From the NCBI GenBank assembly GCA_020073385.1, contig JAIQFH010000003.1:186001-250000 (forward strand): a stretch of DNA of 64,000 nucleotides, read 5' to 3'. This document shows, in pieces, positions 26,456 through 33,854 of this stretch (position 1 is the first letter of the stretch; each line of letters starts with the position of its first letter). The stretch comes from Terriglobia bacterium. GTDB taxonomy: Bacteria; Acidobacteriota; Terriglobia; Terriglobales; Acidobacteriaceae. The notes below the pieces were generated by a model. That model was not told where the DNA came from and ran no database searches. It saw only the letters and a program-made list of their open reading frames with translations. Both the position numbers and the translations under genes were made by a program.

Positions 26456-26908
26456 ATGAATGAAGAACACGCATATCGAGTAGCCGCATGGTGGACTTCT
26501 GGACGCACTGGGCTGGCCAAGTCCGATTCTGCCCCCAACGCGATCCACTTCACTGCACCAACGGAATTTGGCGGCCTGGAAGGCCGCTGGACTCCCGAAG
26601 AACTTTTGCTCGCTGCTGTAGCCGGTTGCTACACCACGACCGTGCGCGCCATCGCAGGAAGTGCGCAATTCGACTTCACTGATCTGCAGGTAGAAGCCAG
26701 CGGTACCGTGCGCAAAGCGGAGTCAGGCTACAGCTTCACGCAGATTGTGGTTCGTCCGAATCTGAAGATCGCCTCTGCCGAAGAGCGTGACCGCGCCCTG
26801 GATTTGCTCAAGCGCGCCGAGAAGTTGTGCCTGGTCTCGCGAGCCTTGGGCACCACATTGAAGTTCGAGCCGCAATTGGAAATTATTAAACCGGCGTCGA
26901 TCGCATAA
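26456..26908 (+). CDS. OsmC/Ohr-family peroxide reductase-like protein
   Basis: The 150-residue protein shows the OsmC fold: N-terminal strands, PEELLLAAVAGCYTTTVRAIA with the first reactive cysteine, and RAEKLCLVSRAL with the second. OsmC/Ohr proteins reduce organic hydroperoxides with this cysteine pair. The ATG at 26456 has AAGGAG upstream. It follows the Cys-rich gene on the same strand. Substrate class (OsmC versus Ohr) cannot be settled from the sequence. Confidence 0.88.
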   Translation: MNEEHAYRVAAWWTSGRTGLAKSDSAPNAIHFTAPTEFGGLEGRWTPEELLLAAVAGCYTTTVRAIAGSAQFDFTDLQVEASGTVRKAESGYSFTQIVVRPNLKIASAEERDRALDLLKRAEKLCLVSRALGTTLKFEPQLEIIKPASIA

Positions 26909-26911
26909 ATC

Positions 26912-26972
26912 GCGGGCGTTGAGCCCCGCGTCTTGTGGCCTCGGACGCGGAGCTAAAGCGCCGCTCTTGCAC
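26912..26972 (-). repeat. REP-A element between convergent genes
   Basis: On the minus strand: GCAAGAGCGGCGCTTTAGC then TCCGCGTC and a second GCGGGGCTCAACGCCCGCG hairpin. It starts three bases after the osmC stop codon. A further stem CTCGCTTT-CGCA-AAAGCGAG lies at 26997-27016. Confidence 0.65.
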
Positions 26973-27056
26973 TGCTTCGTCGAAAATACAGGTCTCTCGC
27001 TTTCGCAAAAGCGAGGCGCTATCGTGGCTTCGCGAATTTAGTATTCAAAGCTAAAG

Positions 27057-29807
27057 CTACAGTTCCAGCCGAGCGGAGATGGACGAGGGATCTTCCATTG
27101 CGCGCAGCTTGAATCCGACTTTCTTGAAGATCGCCTGCGTGGCCAGGTTGTCGCGCAGGATTTCTCCGGAGAGACGTCTGAACTTTTCTTCGCGCGCCAC
27201 TCGCGCCACTCCGGCGAGAAGTTCAGTTCCCAGTCCGCGTCCCTGCCATTGATCGGATACCAGCACGGCCGCTTCCGCTTCGCCACGATTGATCGCGCTG
27301 AATCGTCCGACGCCTAATACTTCATGCTGGCCGGTCGTTGGATTCTTGCGATCGGCGACCAAGGCGAACCCGCGATCGTAGCTGCCGAAGCAGATGCGCA
27401 CGAGCCGCTCATGCTCGACTCGCGTGCTCAAACTCAGCGAGCAAAAATATCGCAAATACACACTACGCTCGGAGAGCGTGTGATGGAACTGCACCATCAG
27501 CGGCTCGTCTTCAGGACGAATGGGGCGGATGGTGACTGGAGTTCCATCTTTCAGTTTCCAGTCCCAAACATATTGCGCGGGGTAAGGACGAATCGCCGCA
27601 CGCGGCAGGCCCTCCGCGGTCATGCTGGAGTCGTGCAGGACGACGCGCGCGTCGAGCGCCAGCAGGTGGTCGGGTGTGGCGAGCAGGGGATTGATGTCGA
27701 TTTCTTTGATCCATGGCTGCTCGAGAACGAGTTGGCTGAAGCGAACCAGCAACTGCTCGAGCGCGGACAAGTCCACCGGCTTGCGCCCGCGCACACCATT
27801 CAGGGCGGCGAAGATTCGGGTCTGCTCCATCAACCGCTGGGCCAGAGTGGTGTTGAGCGGAGGCAGAGCCAGGGCGCGGTCGCGATACACCTCGACCATC
27901 ACACCGCCAGATCCAAATAGAATCACGGGACCGAATTGTGCGTCGATGGTGCTTCCGAGAATGAGTTCGTATCCGTCGCGCCGCACCATGGGCTGCACGG
28001 TTACGCCCAGGAAATGTTGAGCGCCCGCCTTCTCTGTGACGGCAGTACGAATCGAGCGGAATGCGCCTCGTAGCTGATCTTCGTTCTGCAGGCTGAGGCG
28101 GACTCCATCCACATCCGTCTTGTGCGCAATCGTATTCGACAGGAGTTTCAACACGACGGGATAGCCGATGGCCGATGCCGTCGCGACTGCCTGCTCCTCC
28201 GTCTCTGCGGCTCGAGTTTCCACGACAGGAATGCCATAGGAAGCGAGGACCTGCTTGGCTTCAAACTCGTTGAGCAAAGTTCGTCCTGAAGCGCGCGCCT
28301 GCTGCACAAATTCTGTGACCTTCTTGCGCGCATCGATTGCCAGCTCGGGTCCCTCGACCATCGCCGGAGTTTCGTAGAGCCCGCGCAGGTTGTAGGTATA
28401 GCGCCACATGTAGGTGAACGCCCGCGCGGCGGTGTCGGGATACGAGAATGTGGGGATGCCCGCAGTGTTCAGAATCGTGGTGCCCTCGGCGACGCCGTCG
28501 CCGCCCATCCAACTCGCGAGCACCGGCTTGCCCGTTGTGCGGGCGTATTTCGTCATCTCCTTGGCGGTTGTCGTGGGATCGGCAAGCCCCTGCGGCGCGA
28601 TGATGGCCAGCAAGGCGTCGCCGGCGGGATCCTTCGAAACAGTGTCGACTGCCTTCACGAAGCGCTCGGCGTCGGCATCGGCCAAGACGTCGACAGGATT
28701 GTGGCGACTCCAGTGGGGGGAAAGAAATCCGTCGAGTTCTTGCAGCGTGGTCTGCGAGAGGACGGTCAACTCTCCGCCGGTGGCCATGAGGGCGTCGGTA
28801 GCCAGGACTCCTGGTCCGCCCGCATTCGTAACGATACTGAGCCGCGGCCCTCGAGGACGCGGCTGCTTGCTCAGTGTCTCCGCCATGTAAAAAAGATCCG
28901 CGAGATTTTGCACGCGCAACACACCGCAACGGCGGAAGGCGGCTTCAAGAACGTCATCGCTTCCGGTCAGCGCTCCGGTGTGCGAAGCTGCGGCGCGCGA
29001 GGCCGCCTCCGAGCGCCCAGCCTTGATCACGATGATCGGCTTGCCCAGCGCAATCTCGCGCGCGGCCGCAAGGAACGAACGCGCGTCTCCCACGGATTCC
29101 ATGTAAATGAGAATGCTCTTGGTGTGGGGATCGTCGCCGAAGTAGTAGATGAGGTCGCCCCAGCCAACATCGAGCATCGAGCCGGTCGAAACGATCGCAC
29201 TGAAGCCGACGTCCTCCTTCCGGCTCCAATCGAGGATTGCAGTCTGGAGTGCACCGCTCTGGCTGAGGAACGCGACACTGCCTTTCTTCGGAATGGTTTT
29301 CGCGAATGTGGCGTTAAGACCAATCGTGGGATTCATGAAGCCCATGCAGTTGGGCCCGATCAGGCGCAGGGATCCGCGCTGCAGGTGCTTCTTGATTTCA
29401 TCTTCGAGTCGAGCGCCATCGGGACCTTGCTCGCGAAATCCGGCGGAGATCACCACAGCCGATTTCACTCCGGCATCGACGCACTCGCCAATGATCTGCG
29501 GCACGGTCTGCGCTGGAGTTACCACCAGCGCCAGATCGACTCCGCCGGGAATGTCGGCAATCCGCTGCTGGGTTTTGAGTCCAGCGACTTCCGGATGGCT
29601 GGGATTGACGGGATAAATCTTGAGCGGGAACTTGCTTTCAAGCAAGTTGGAGACGACGCTGCGTCCCACTGTGCCGGGGCTGTCTGTGGCTCCAATCACA
29701 GCCACGGACCGAGGTAAGAACAAGGGTTCGAGCGCTCCGCGTGCAGGTGGAGGGGCGGTGTAGATTTTCCCAACAGGAGAAACGACGGGTGCGCTTGACA
29801 AGCTCAC
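27057..29807 (-). CDS. ADP-forming acyl-CoA synthetase fused to GNAT acetyltransferase (Pat-like)
   Basis: The 916-residue protein has four modules: a CoA-binding Rossmann domain (SVAVIGATDSPGTVG, residues ~30-125), a succinyl-CoA-ligase-like domain with the phospho-His loop (AASHTGALTG), an ATP-grasp domain (residues ~490-720) and a C-terminal GNAT domain (IRPIRPEDEPLMVQFHHTLS... QGRGLGTELL). Proteins of this build include the protein lysine acetyltransferase Pat/PatZ, where the ligase part is often inactive. Here the phospho-His loop looks intact, so acyl-CoA synthesis is also possible. GTG start after GGAGGAG. It is divergent from a CRP-like regulator with a TGTGA-N6-TCACA site between them. 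Confidence 0.9.
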   Translation of the reverse strand: MSLSSAPVVSPVGKIYTAPPPARGALEPLFLPRSVAVIGATDSPGTVGRSVVSNLLESKFPLKIYPVNPSHPEVAGLKTQQRIADIPGGVDLALVVTPAQTVPQIIGECVDAGVKSAVVISAGFREQGPDGARLEDEIKKHLQRGSLRLIGPNCMGFMNPTIGLNATFAKTIPKKGSVAFLSQSGALQTAILDWSRKEDVGFSAIVSTGSMLDVGWGDLIYYFGDDPHTKSILIYMESVGDARSFLAAAREIALGKPIIVIKAGRSEAASRAAASHTGALTGSDDVLEAAFRRCGVLRVQNLADLFYMAETLSKQPRPRGPRLSIVTNAGGPGVLATDALMATGGELTVLSQTTLQELDGFLSPHWSRHNPVDVLADADAERFVKAVDTVSKDPAGDALLAIIAPQGLADPTTTAKEMTKYARTTGKPVLASWMGGDGVAEGTTILNTAGIPTFSYPDTAARAFTYMWRYTYNLRGLYETPAMVEGPELAIDARKKVTEFVQQARASGRTLLNEFEAKQVLASYGIPVVETRAAETEEQAVATASAIGYPVVLKLLSNTIAHKTDVDGVRLSLQNEDQLRGAFRSIRTAVTEKAGAQHFLGVTVQPMVRRDGYELILGSTIDAQFGPVILFGSGGVMVEVYRDRALALPPLNTTLAQRLMEQTRIFAALNGVRGRKPVDLSALEQLLVRFSQLVLEQPWIKEIDINPLLATPDHLLALDARVVLHDSSMTAEGLPRAAIRPYPAQYVWDWKLKDGTPVTIRPIRPEDEPLMVQFHHTLSERSVYLRYFCSLSLSTRVEHERLVRICFGSYDRGFALVADRKNPTTGQHEVLGVGRFSAINRGEAEAAVLVSDQWQGRGLGTELLAGVARVAREEKFRRLSGEILRDNLATQAIFKKVGFKLRAMEDPSSISARLEL

Positions 29808-29949
29808 AGAACTCCTCCGGCGGATACGGTCATTTTTTCATACGGATAGAGATCGTGCCCAACCATGTTGTTGTTTACAACAATTTCATTATTGCAGGAG
29901 TTTTTCTATCTGGTTGTGTATCAAGGACATACCTGAAATCACAGGGGCT

Positions 29950-29992
29950 TGTGACGATGATCACACCCAAAAGTGCGCGGGTGCACTCTAAT
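29950..29992 (+). promoter_or_regulatory. CRP-type site with class II promoter geometry upstream of the CRP/FNR gene
   Basis: TGTGA-CGATGA-TCACA at 29950-29965 is a perfect consensus. A -10-like hexamer TCTAAT (29987-29992) follows. The site centre (29957.5) lies about 41.5 bp from a start near 29999, the class II activation position. This points to autoregulation of the gene at 30013 and possibly control of the divergent acyltransferase. Confidence 0.65.
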
Positions 29993-30012
29993 CGGTAAGG
30001 AGGTGCAGCGAA

Positions 30013-30726
30013 ATGCGCGCCCCTTACGGTCTTAATATTCTTGATAATTGCCTTACTTGTCCGGTACGAGAAGAACATCTTTTTTGCAATCTCTCGATAC
30101 ATGCCGGACAACGCCTAAACGAAATTAAATCTACAGCCGTGTATCCCAAAGGGGCGATGCTCTTTATCGAAGGTCAGCAGCCCCGCGGTGTTTTCGTGCT
30201 GTGTGCCGGAAAGGCAAAACTCTCCACCTCCTCGCGCGAAGGCAAGACTATCATCACCAAGCTTTCGGAATCCGGTGATGTGTTAGGCCTGAATTCGGTG
30301 ATCTCCAATCGGCCGTATGAAGTCACGGCCGAAATGATGGAGCCGGGCCAGGCTAACTTCATTCCGCGCGAATCTCTTTTGCAGTTCCTGAAAGAGCACG
30401 GAGAAGTGGCATTGCGCGTTGCCGAACAGCTCAGCCGGAACTACTACACGGCGTACGAGGAGATCCGGACGCTGGGCCTTGCAACCTCGCCATCGGAGAA
30501 GTTCGCCAAGCTTCTGTTGTCATGGTCTCCGAAGGCGGCAAATGGCGAAGGGGCGCAGGTGAAGCTGACGCTTACGCACGAGGAAATCGCCGAGATTATT
30601 GGCACCACGCGCGAAACGGTCAGCCGGCTGTTTTCCGAATTCAAGAGAAAACAGCTCTTGCAACTGAAGGGATCGACCCTGATCATCCGCAACCGTCCGG
30701 GGTTGGAGAAGATCGTTCAATCCTGA
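30013..30726 (+). CDS. CRP/FNR-family transcriptional regulator
   Basis: This 237-residue regulator has a cyclic-nucleotide-type beta-roll (residues ~40-125), a dimerisation helix and a winged helix (KLTLTHEEIAEIIGTTRETVSRLFSEF). The recognition helix carries RETVSR (Arg200, Glu201, Arg205), the same pattern as E. coli CRP (RETVGR), which reads GTGA; FNR has V-E-TISR. It fits the TGTGA sites around this locus. The N-terminus has Cys13, Cys16 and Cys25, with Cys64 further on; the CxxCx8C spacing differs from FNR (CxxCx5C) but could bind a cluster or sense redox. A strong AAGGAGGTG precedes the ATG. Confidence 0.93.
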   Translation: MRAPYGLNILDNCLTCPVREEHLFCNLSIHAGQRLNEIKSTAVYPKGAMLFIEGQQPRGVFVLCAGKAKLSTSSREGKTIITKLSESGDVLGLNSVISNRPYEVTAEMMEPGQANFIPRESLLQFLKEHGEVALRVAEQLSRNYYTAYEEIRTLGLATSPSEKFAKLLLSWSPKAANGEGAQVKLTLTHEEIAEIIGTTRETVSRLFSEFKRKQLLQLKGSTLIIRNRPGLEKIVQS

Positions 30727-30820
30727 TCGGCTCACACCGTTCGATTGCGGCTGCAACGCGGTCGTGTCTAGTGATGAAACTTCTCACTCCTCCCCAGAGG
30801 CGTCTCTGCCTCTTTCTTTC

Positions 30821-31126
30821 TCATTGTGATCGCCGTTGAGGTTCTGCTGTCGCGGCGCGCTTTTCTTGTTTCTGTCTCGCGTCCGCTGCGGACGGCTGCG
30901 CAAGGGGCCCTGTGGGCAACAGCACAAGTTTGGCCTCGGTTCCTCCCCAAACCACTGTCATTTCCTTGCAGCATCTGTCGCACAACCATAAGCGCTCGTA
31001 TAGCGACGGCGGAAAGCATCCGCTGACTGACTCAACCTCAGGCGTAGGGGTCAGTCGGAAAATCTTCCCCTGATGCAGATATAGGAATCTCTCGGAACAT
31101 GTGGGATTGGCGCATTTCGAGACCAT
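30821..31126 (-). CDS. Small zinc-ribbon protein
   Basis: This is about 101 residues from the ATG at 31126 (GGGAGG upstream). MVSKCANPTCSERFLYLHQGKIFRL and RLWLCDRCCKEMTVVWGGTEAKLVLLP give two Cys pairs separated by ~35 residues, a typical single-zinc ribbon. The C-terminal ~25 residues are basic and disordered. The family is not named that I know. It is convergent with the CRP/FNR gene, and a CRP-type palindrome lies upstream at 31205-31222. Confidence 0.75.
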   Translation of the reverse strand: MVSKCANPTCSERFLYLHQGKIFRLTPTPEVESVSGCFPPSLYERLWLCDRCCKEMTVVWGGTEAKLVLLPTGPLAQPSAADARQKQEKRAATAEPQRRSQ

Positions 31127-31204
31127 GCGCGCATGCCTCCCGGCCACGTGACCAAAATCGTACTTGAGATCGAGAAAATGCGAGGTGACGCCGGATACGG
31201 TGTT

Positions 31205-31222
31205 GGGTGACTCGTGTCACCC
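31205..31222. promoter_or_regulatory. CRP-type palindrome in a divergent gap
   Basis: GGGTGAC-TCGT-GTCACCC, i.e. GGTGA-N6-TCACC with the same spacing as the other sites in this locus. It lies between the zinc-ribbon gene (minus) and the HAD gene (plus). Confidence 0.5.
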
Positions 31223-31305
31223 GCGCGGGAGGGAAGCAAGGTCCGTTCCCATCTGATTTAGAATCACATGACGATGTGCAATTTCCGATCCGCCAGCTTC
31301 TCGCG

Positions 31306-31968
31306 ATGAAAGAAATCTCCTGTGCCGCATTGCTGTTCGATCTTGACGGAGTTCTGATCAACTCCACTCCAGCCGTTGCGCGCGTGTGGTGGCGATGGGC
31401 GGTGGAGCACGGATTCAATCCTGAGGAGGTGGTGACTCGAGCGCACGGCCGCCCCAGCCTTGCCACTGTGCGCGAGTATCTTCCGAATGCCGATCACGAG
31501 GCGGAGAACCTGGAGATCGAGCGTCGTGAGATCGAAGACCTGGAAGGTGTGGTCCCGTTACCCGGTGCGCTCGATCTGCTGTCCAGGCTTTCCGAGGACC
31601 GGTGGACGATCGTGACATCTTGCACGCGACCGTTGGCCGAAGTTCGGATCAAGGCCACGGGACTCCCCTTGCCGCAGAAGATGATTACCTCGGACGACAT
31701 CCAACACGGCAAGCCACATCCCGAGCCCTATCTGAAAGGAGCTTCCGTCCTGGGATTTCCGGCAGAGGAGTGCGTTGTGCTGGAGGACGTTCCCGCGGGA
31801 GTTCGAGCCGGGAAATCCGCTGGGGCGAGAGTGATTGCTTTTACGACGACGGTTAAGGCGACGGGGCTCAAAGAGGCGGGCGCCGATTGGATCATGAACA
31901 GTTGCGCGGATATTCGATTGTTGGATCGAATGAAGGATCTCCGGTTGGCGCTCCGTTTGCCGCGATAA
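31306..31968 (+). CDS. HAD-superfamily phosphatase (sugar-phosphate/glycerol-phosphate phosphatase-like)
   Basis: The protein has 220 residues from the ATG at 31306. Motif I is LLFDLDGVLINS (Asp nucleophile and acid/base Asp), followed by a small helical cap (residues ~20-85), motif II TSCTRP, motif III KPHPEPYLKGA and motif IV VLEDVPAGVRAG. This is the class of GPP1/YfbT-like sugar-phosphate phosphatases. The substrate cannot be told from sequence. The upstream in-frame region contains a CRP-type palindrome, so I do not use the earlier start. Confidence 0.9.
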   Translation: MKEISCAALLFDLDGVLINSTPAVARVWWRWAVEHGFNPEEVVTRAHGRPSLATVREYLPNADHEAENLEIERREIEDLEGVVPLPGALDLLSRLSEDRWTIVTSCTRPLAEVRIKATGLPLPQKMITSDDIQHGKPHPEPYLKGASVLGFPAEECVVLEDVPAGVRAGKSAGARVIAFTTTVKATGLKEAGADWIMNSCADIRLLDRMKDLRLALRLPR

Positions 31969-32157
31969 AGCTGCGTCCCGCGAACTCCGCCGGGTGTTCT
32001 GTCAAAGGCATGCCAGGCGAGCTCTTTGAATGCCTCCGTTCTCCAACCCTTCGCCTCGGTATCTGTGCTCTTCATTTCAGCGTTAAAATCTTCGCAGGTA
32101 TTGACCAACTAAGGGTCCGGGAACCGCATCCATTAAAGACTACAGCGAGGTTGAATT

Positions 32158-32709
32158 ATGAGAGTCAAATCGCTTGTTTCTCTCGGCACTCTACTTTCGC
32201 TTTTGTGTTTGAGCGCCGCCACACAAGACACTCAACGCGGTCAGCCTTCGGCCAAATCTCAAGACCGCATCATCAGGGAAGTCCGGCACGAGTTGCTCAT
32301 GTTGCCGTATTTCGGCGTGTTCGACTACATCGCCTTCAAAGTCGATGGCGACACGGTTACGTTACTGGGCCAGGTGGTTCGGCCGGTTCTAAAGTCCGAT
32401 GCCGAGAACGCCATAAAACACATTGAAGGCGTCGAACACGTCAACAACCAGATCGAGGCTCTTCCTCCATCTTCGATGGATGACCAAATCCGCCTCCGCC
32501 TCTTCCGTGCGATCTACGGTGATCCGGGTCTGGAGAAATATGCGCTGGGAGTGCAGAAGCCCATTCGCATCATTGTCAAGAACGGTCACGTGACGCTCGA
32601 AGGCGTCGTGGATAACCAGGCCGATAAGGATCTGGCAAATATTCGCGCGAAAGGCGTGCCGGGTACTTTCTCGGTGGACAATAATCTGCAGGTCGTGGGG
32701 TCGAAATAG
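32158..32709 (+). CDS. Exported protein with two BON domains
   Basis: This 183-residue protein has a signal peptide (MRVKSLVSLGTLLSLLCLSAATQ) and two BON repeats: about residues 36-101 (VRHELLMLPYF... VTLLGQVVRP... IEGVEHVNNQIE) and 108-180 (IRLRLFRAIYG... VTLEGVVDN... VPGTFSVDNNLQVV). BON domains bind phospholipid surfaces, as in OsmY and secretin-associated proteins, so a periplasmic envelope-stress role is likely. It appears to be a single-gene transcript. Confidence 0.92.
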   Translation: MRVKSLVSLGTLLSLLCLSAATQDTQRGQPSAKSQDRIIREVRHELLMLPYFGVFDYIAFKVDGDTVTLLGQVVRPVLKSDAENAIKHIEGVEHVNNQIEALPPSSMDDQIRLRLFRAIYGDPGLEKYALGVQKPIRIIVKNGHVTLEGVVDNQADKDLANIRAKGVPGTFSVDNNLQVVGSK

Positions 32710-32888
32710 CTGGCGCGAGGGGATGGCGTTGTCGTCCTCTCGCTTCTCTTCTTTGCACGACTTTCAGTCGGCGCGGTGCGCGTGGCGACAAAATCGTTAT
32801 TGCCCGCCTACCAACCTTGCGCTGCGCGCGTATAATTCTCCCCGGATTTGACTTCGGCCCCAACGGAACACTTGGAGGACACGTCATC

Positions 32889-33782
32889 ATGAGTTTTCAT
32901 GCCATCAATCGTCGTACGTTTCTGAAAACTGCTGGCACCGCCGCGGCGGTGAGCTTGCTGCCCGGTCGATTGCTTTGGGCGGCTGGCGAACACAAAATCG
33001 ACAAGGTCGGCGTGCAACTCTACACCGTCCGTGATTTGATGAAGGATGACTTCGAAGGCACCATCGCCAAGGTCGCACAGATCGGGTACAAGGAAGTGGA
33101 ATTTGCGGGGTACTTCGGCCGCACCGCGGATCAGGTGAAGGCTGTGCTCCAGAAGAATGGTCTCAAGGCTCCTTCCACACACGTGCAGTACGACGAGCTT
33201 GATGACAAGTTGCCGTCGGTGATCGAATTTTCGAAGACCATCGGTTTGGAGTACATCATTTGTCCATGGATTCCCGAAGATCTGCGCAAGAATCCTGATA
33301 TCTGGAAGCAGGCCTCGGAGAAGTTCAACAAGTGCGGCGAGCAGAGCAAGAAAGCCGGCATGGAGTTCGGCTATCACAATCACTGGTTCGAATTCCTACC
33401 CGTCAACGGGAAGAAGCCGTATGACGAACTGCTCGCGATGTGCGAGCCGAATCTTGTGAAGATGGAAATGGATCTCTGCTGGATCACGGCGGCGGGCTCT
33501 GACCCTGTAGCGTACTTCGAGAAGTATCCCGGGCGCTTCGCCTTGGTCCACGTGAAAGACATCAAGAAGATCCCCAAGGTAACGCAGGGAGGCTCACAGG
33601 ATTTCGGCAGCTCATTGAACGAGTTGACCGAGGTGGGCAGCGGCATCATCGATTGGAAGAGAATCTTTGCCCACGCGGATCAGGCCGGAATCAAGCACTA
33701 CATCGTCGAGCACGACAAACCTAATCAGCCGATTGAGAGCATCAAGGGTAGCTACGAGTATCTGAGCAAGCTGCGCTGGTAG
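32889..33782 (+). CDS. Tat-exported sugar phosphate isomerase/epimerase family protein
   Basis: The 297-residue protein opens with a twin-arginine signal (AINRRTFLKTAGTAAAVSLLPG). The rest is a xylose-isomerase-like TIM barrel: KVGVQLYTVRDL, YKEVEFAGYFG, FGYHNHWFEF with metal-binding His, EMDLCWITAAG, FALVHVKDIKK and the final IVEHDKP glutamate/His. The ATG at 32889 has GGAGG upstream. A strong terminator follows. Related exported proteins often act in sugar or inositol breakdown; the next genes encode a GMC oxidoreductase and its small subunit, so oxidative sugar metabolism in the periplasm is plausible. Confidence 0.9.
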   Translation: MSFHAINRRTFLKTAGTAAAVSLLPGRLLWAAGEHKIDKVGVQLYTVRDLMKDDFEGTIAKVAQIGYKEVEFAGYFGRTADQVKAVLQKNGLKAPSTHVQYDELDDKLPSVIEFSKTIGLEYIICPWIPEDLRKNPDIWKQASEKFNKCGEQSKKAGMEFGYHNHWFEFLPVNGKKPYDELLAMCEPNLVKMEMDLCWITAAGSDPVAYFEKYPGRFALVHVKDIKKIPKVTQGGSQDFGSSLNELTEVGSGIIDWKRIFAHADQAGIKHYIVEHDKPNQPIESIKGSYEYLSKLRW

Positions 33783-33800
33783 CGAATAGATTGTGACGAA

Positions 33801-33829
33801 CGCCGCCGCTCCCGCGGCGGCGACTTTTT
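33801..33829 (+). terminator. Rho-independent terminator after the sugar isomerase gene
   Basis: A perfect 9-bp stem CGCCGCCGC / GCGGCGGCG with loop TCCC is followed by ACTTTTT. It lies 19 bp after the stop codon. Confidence 0.88.
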
Positions 33830-33854
33830 CTGGGGGCAAACTTCACAGGGGACC

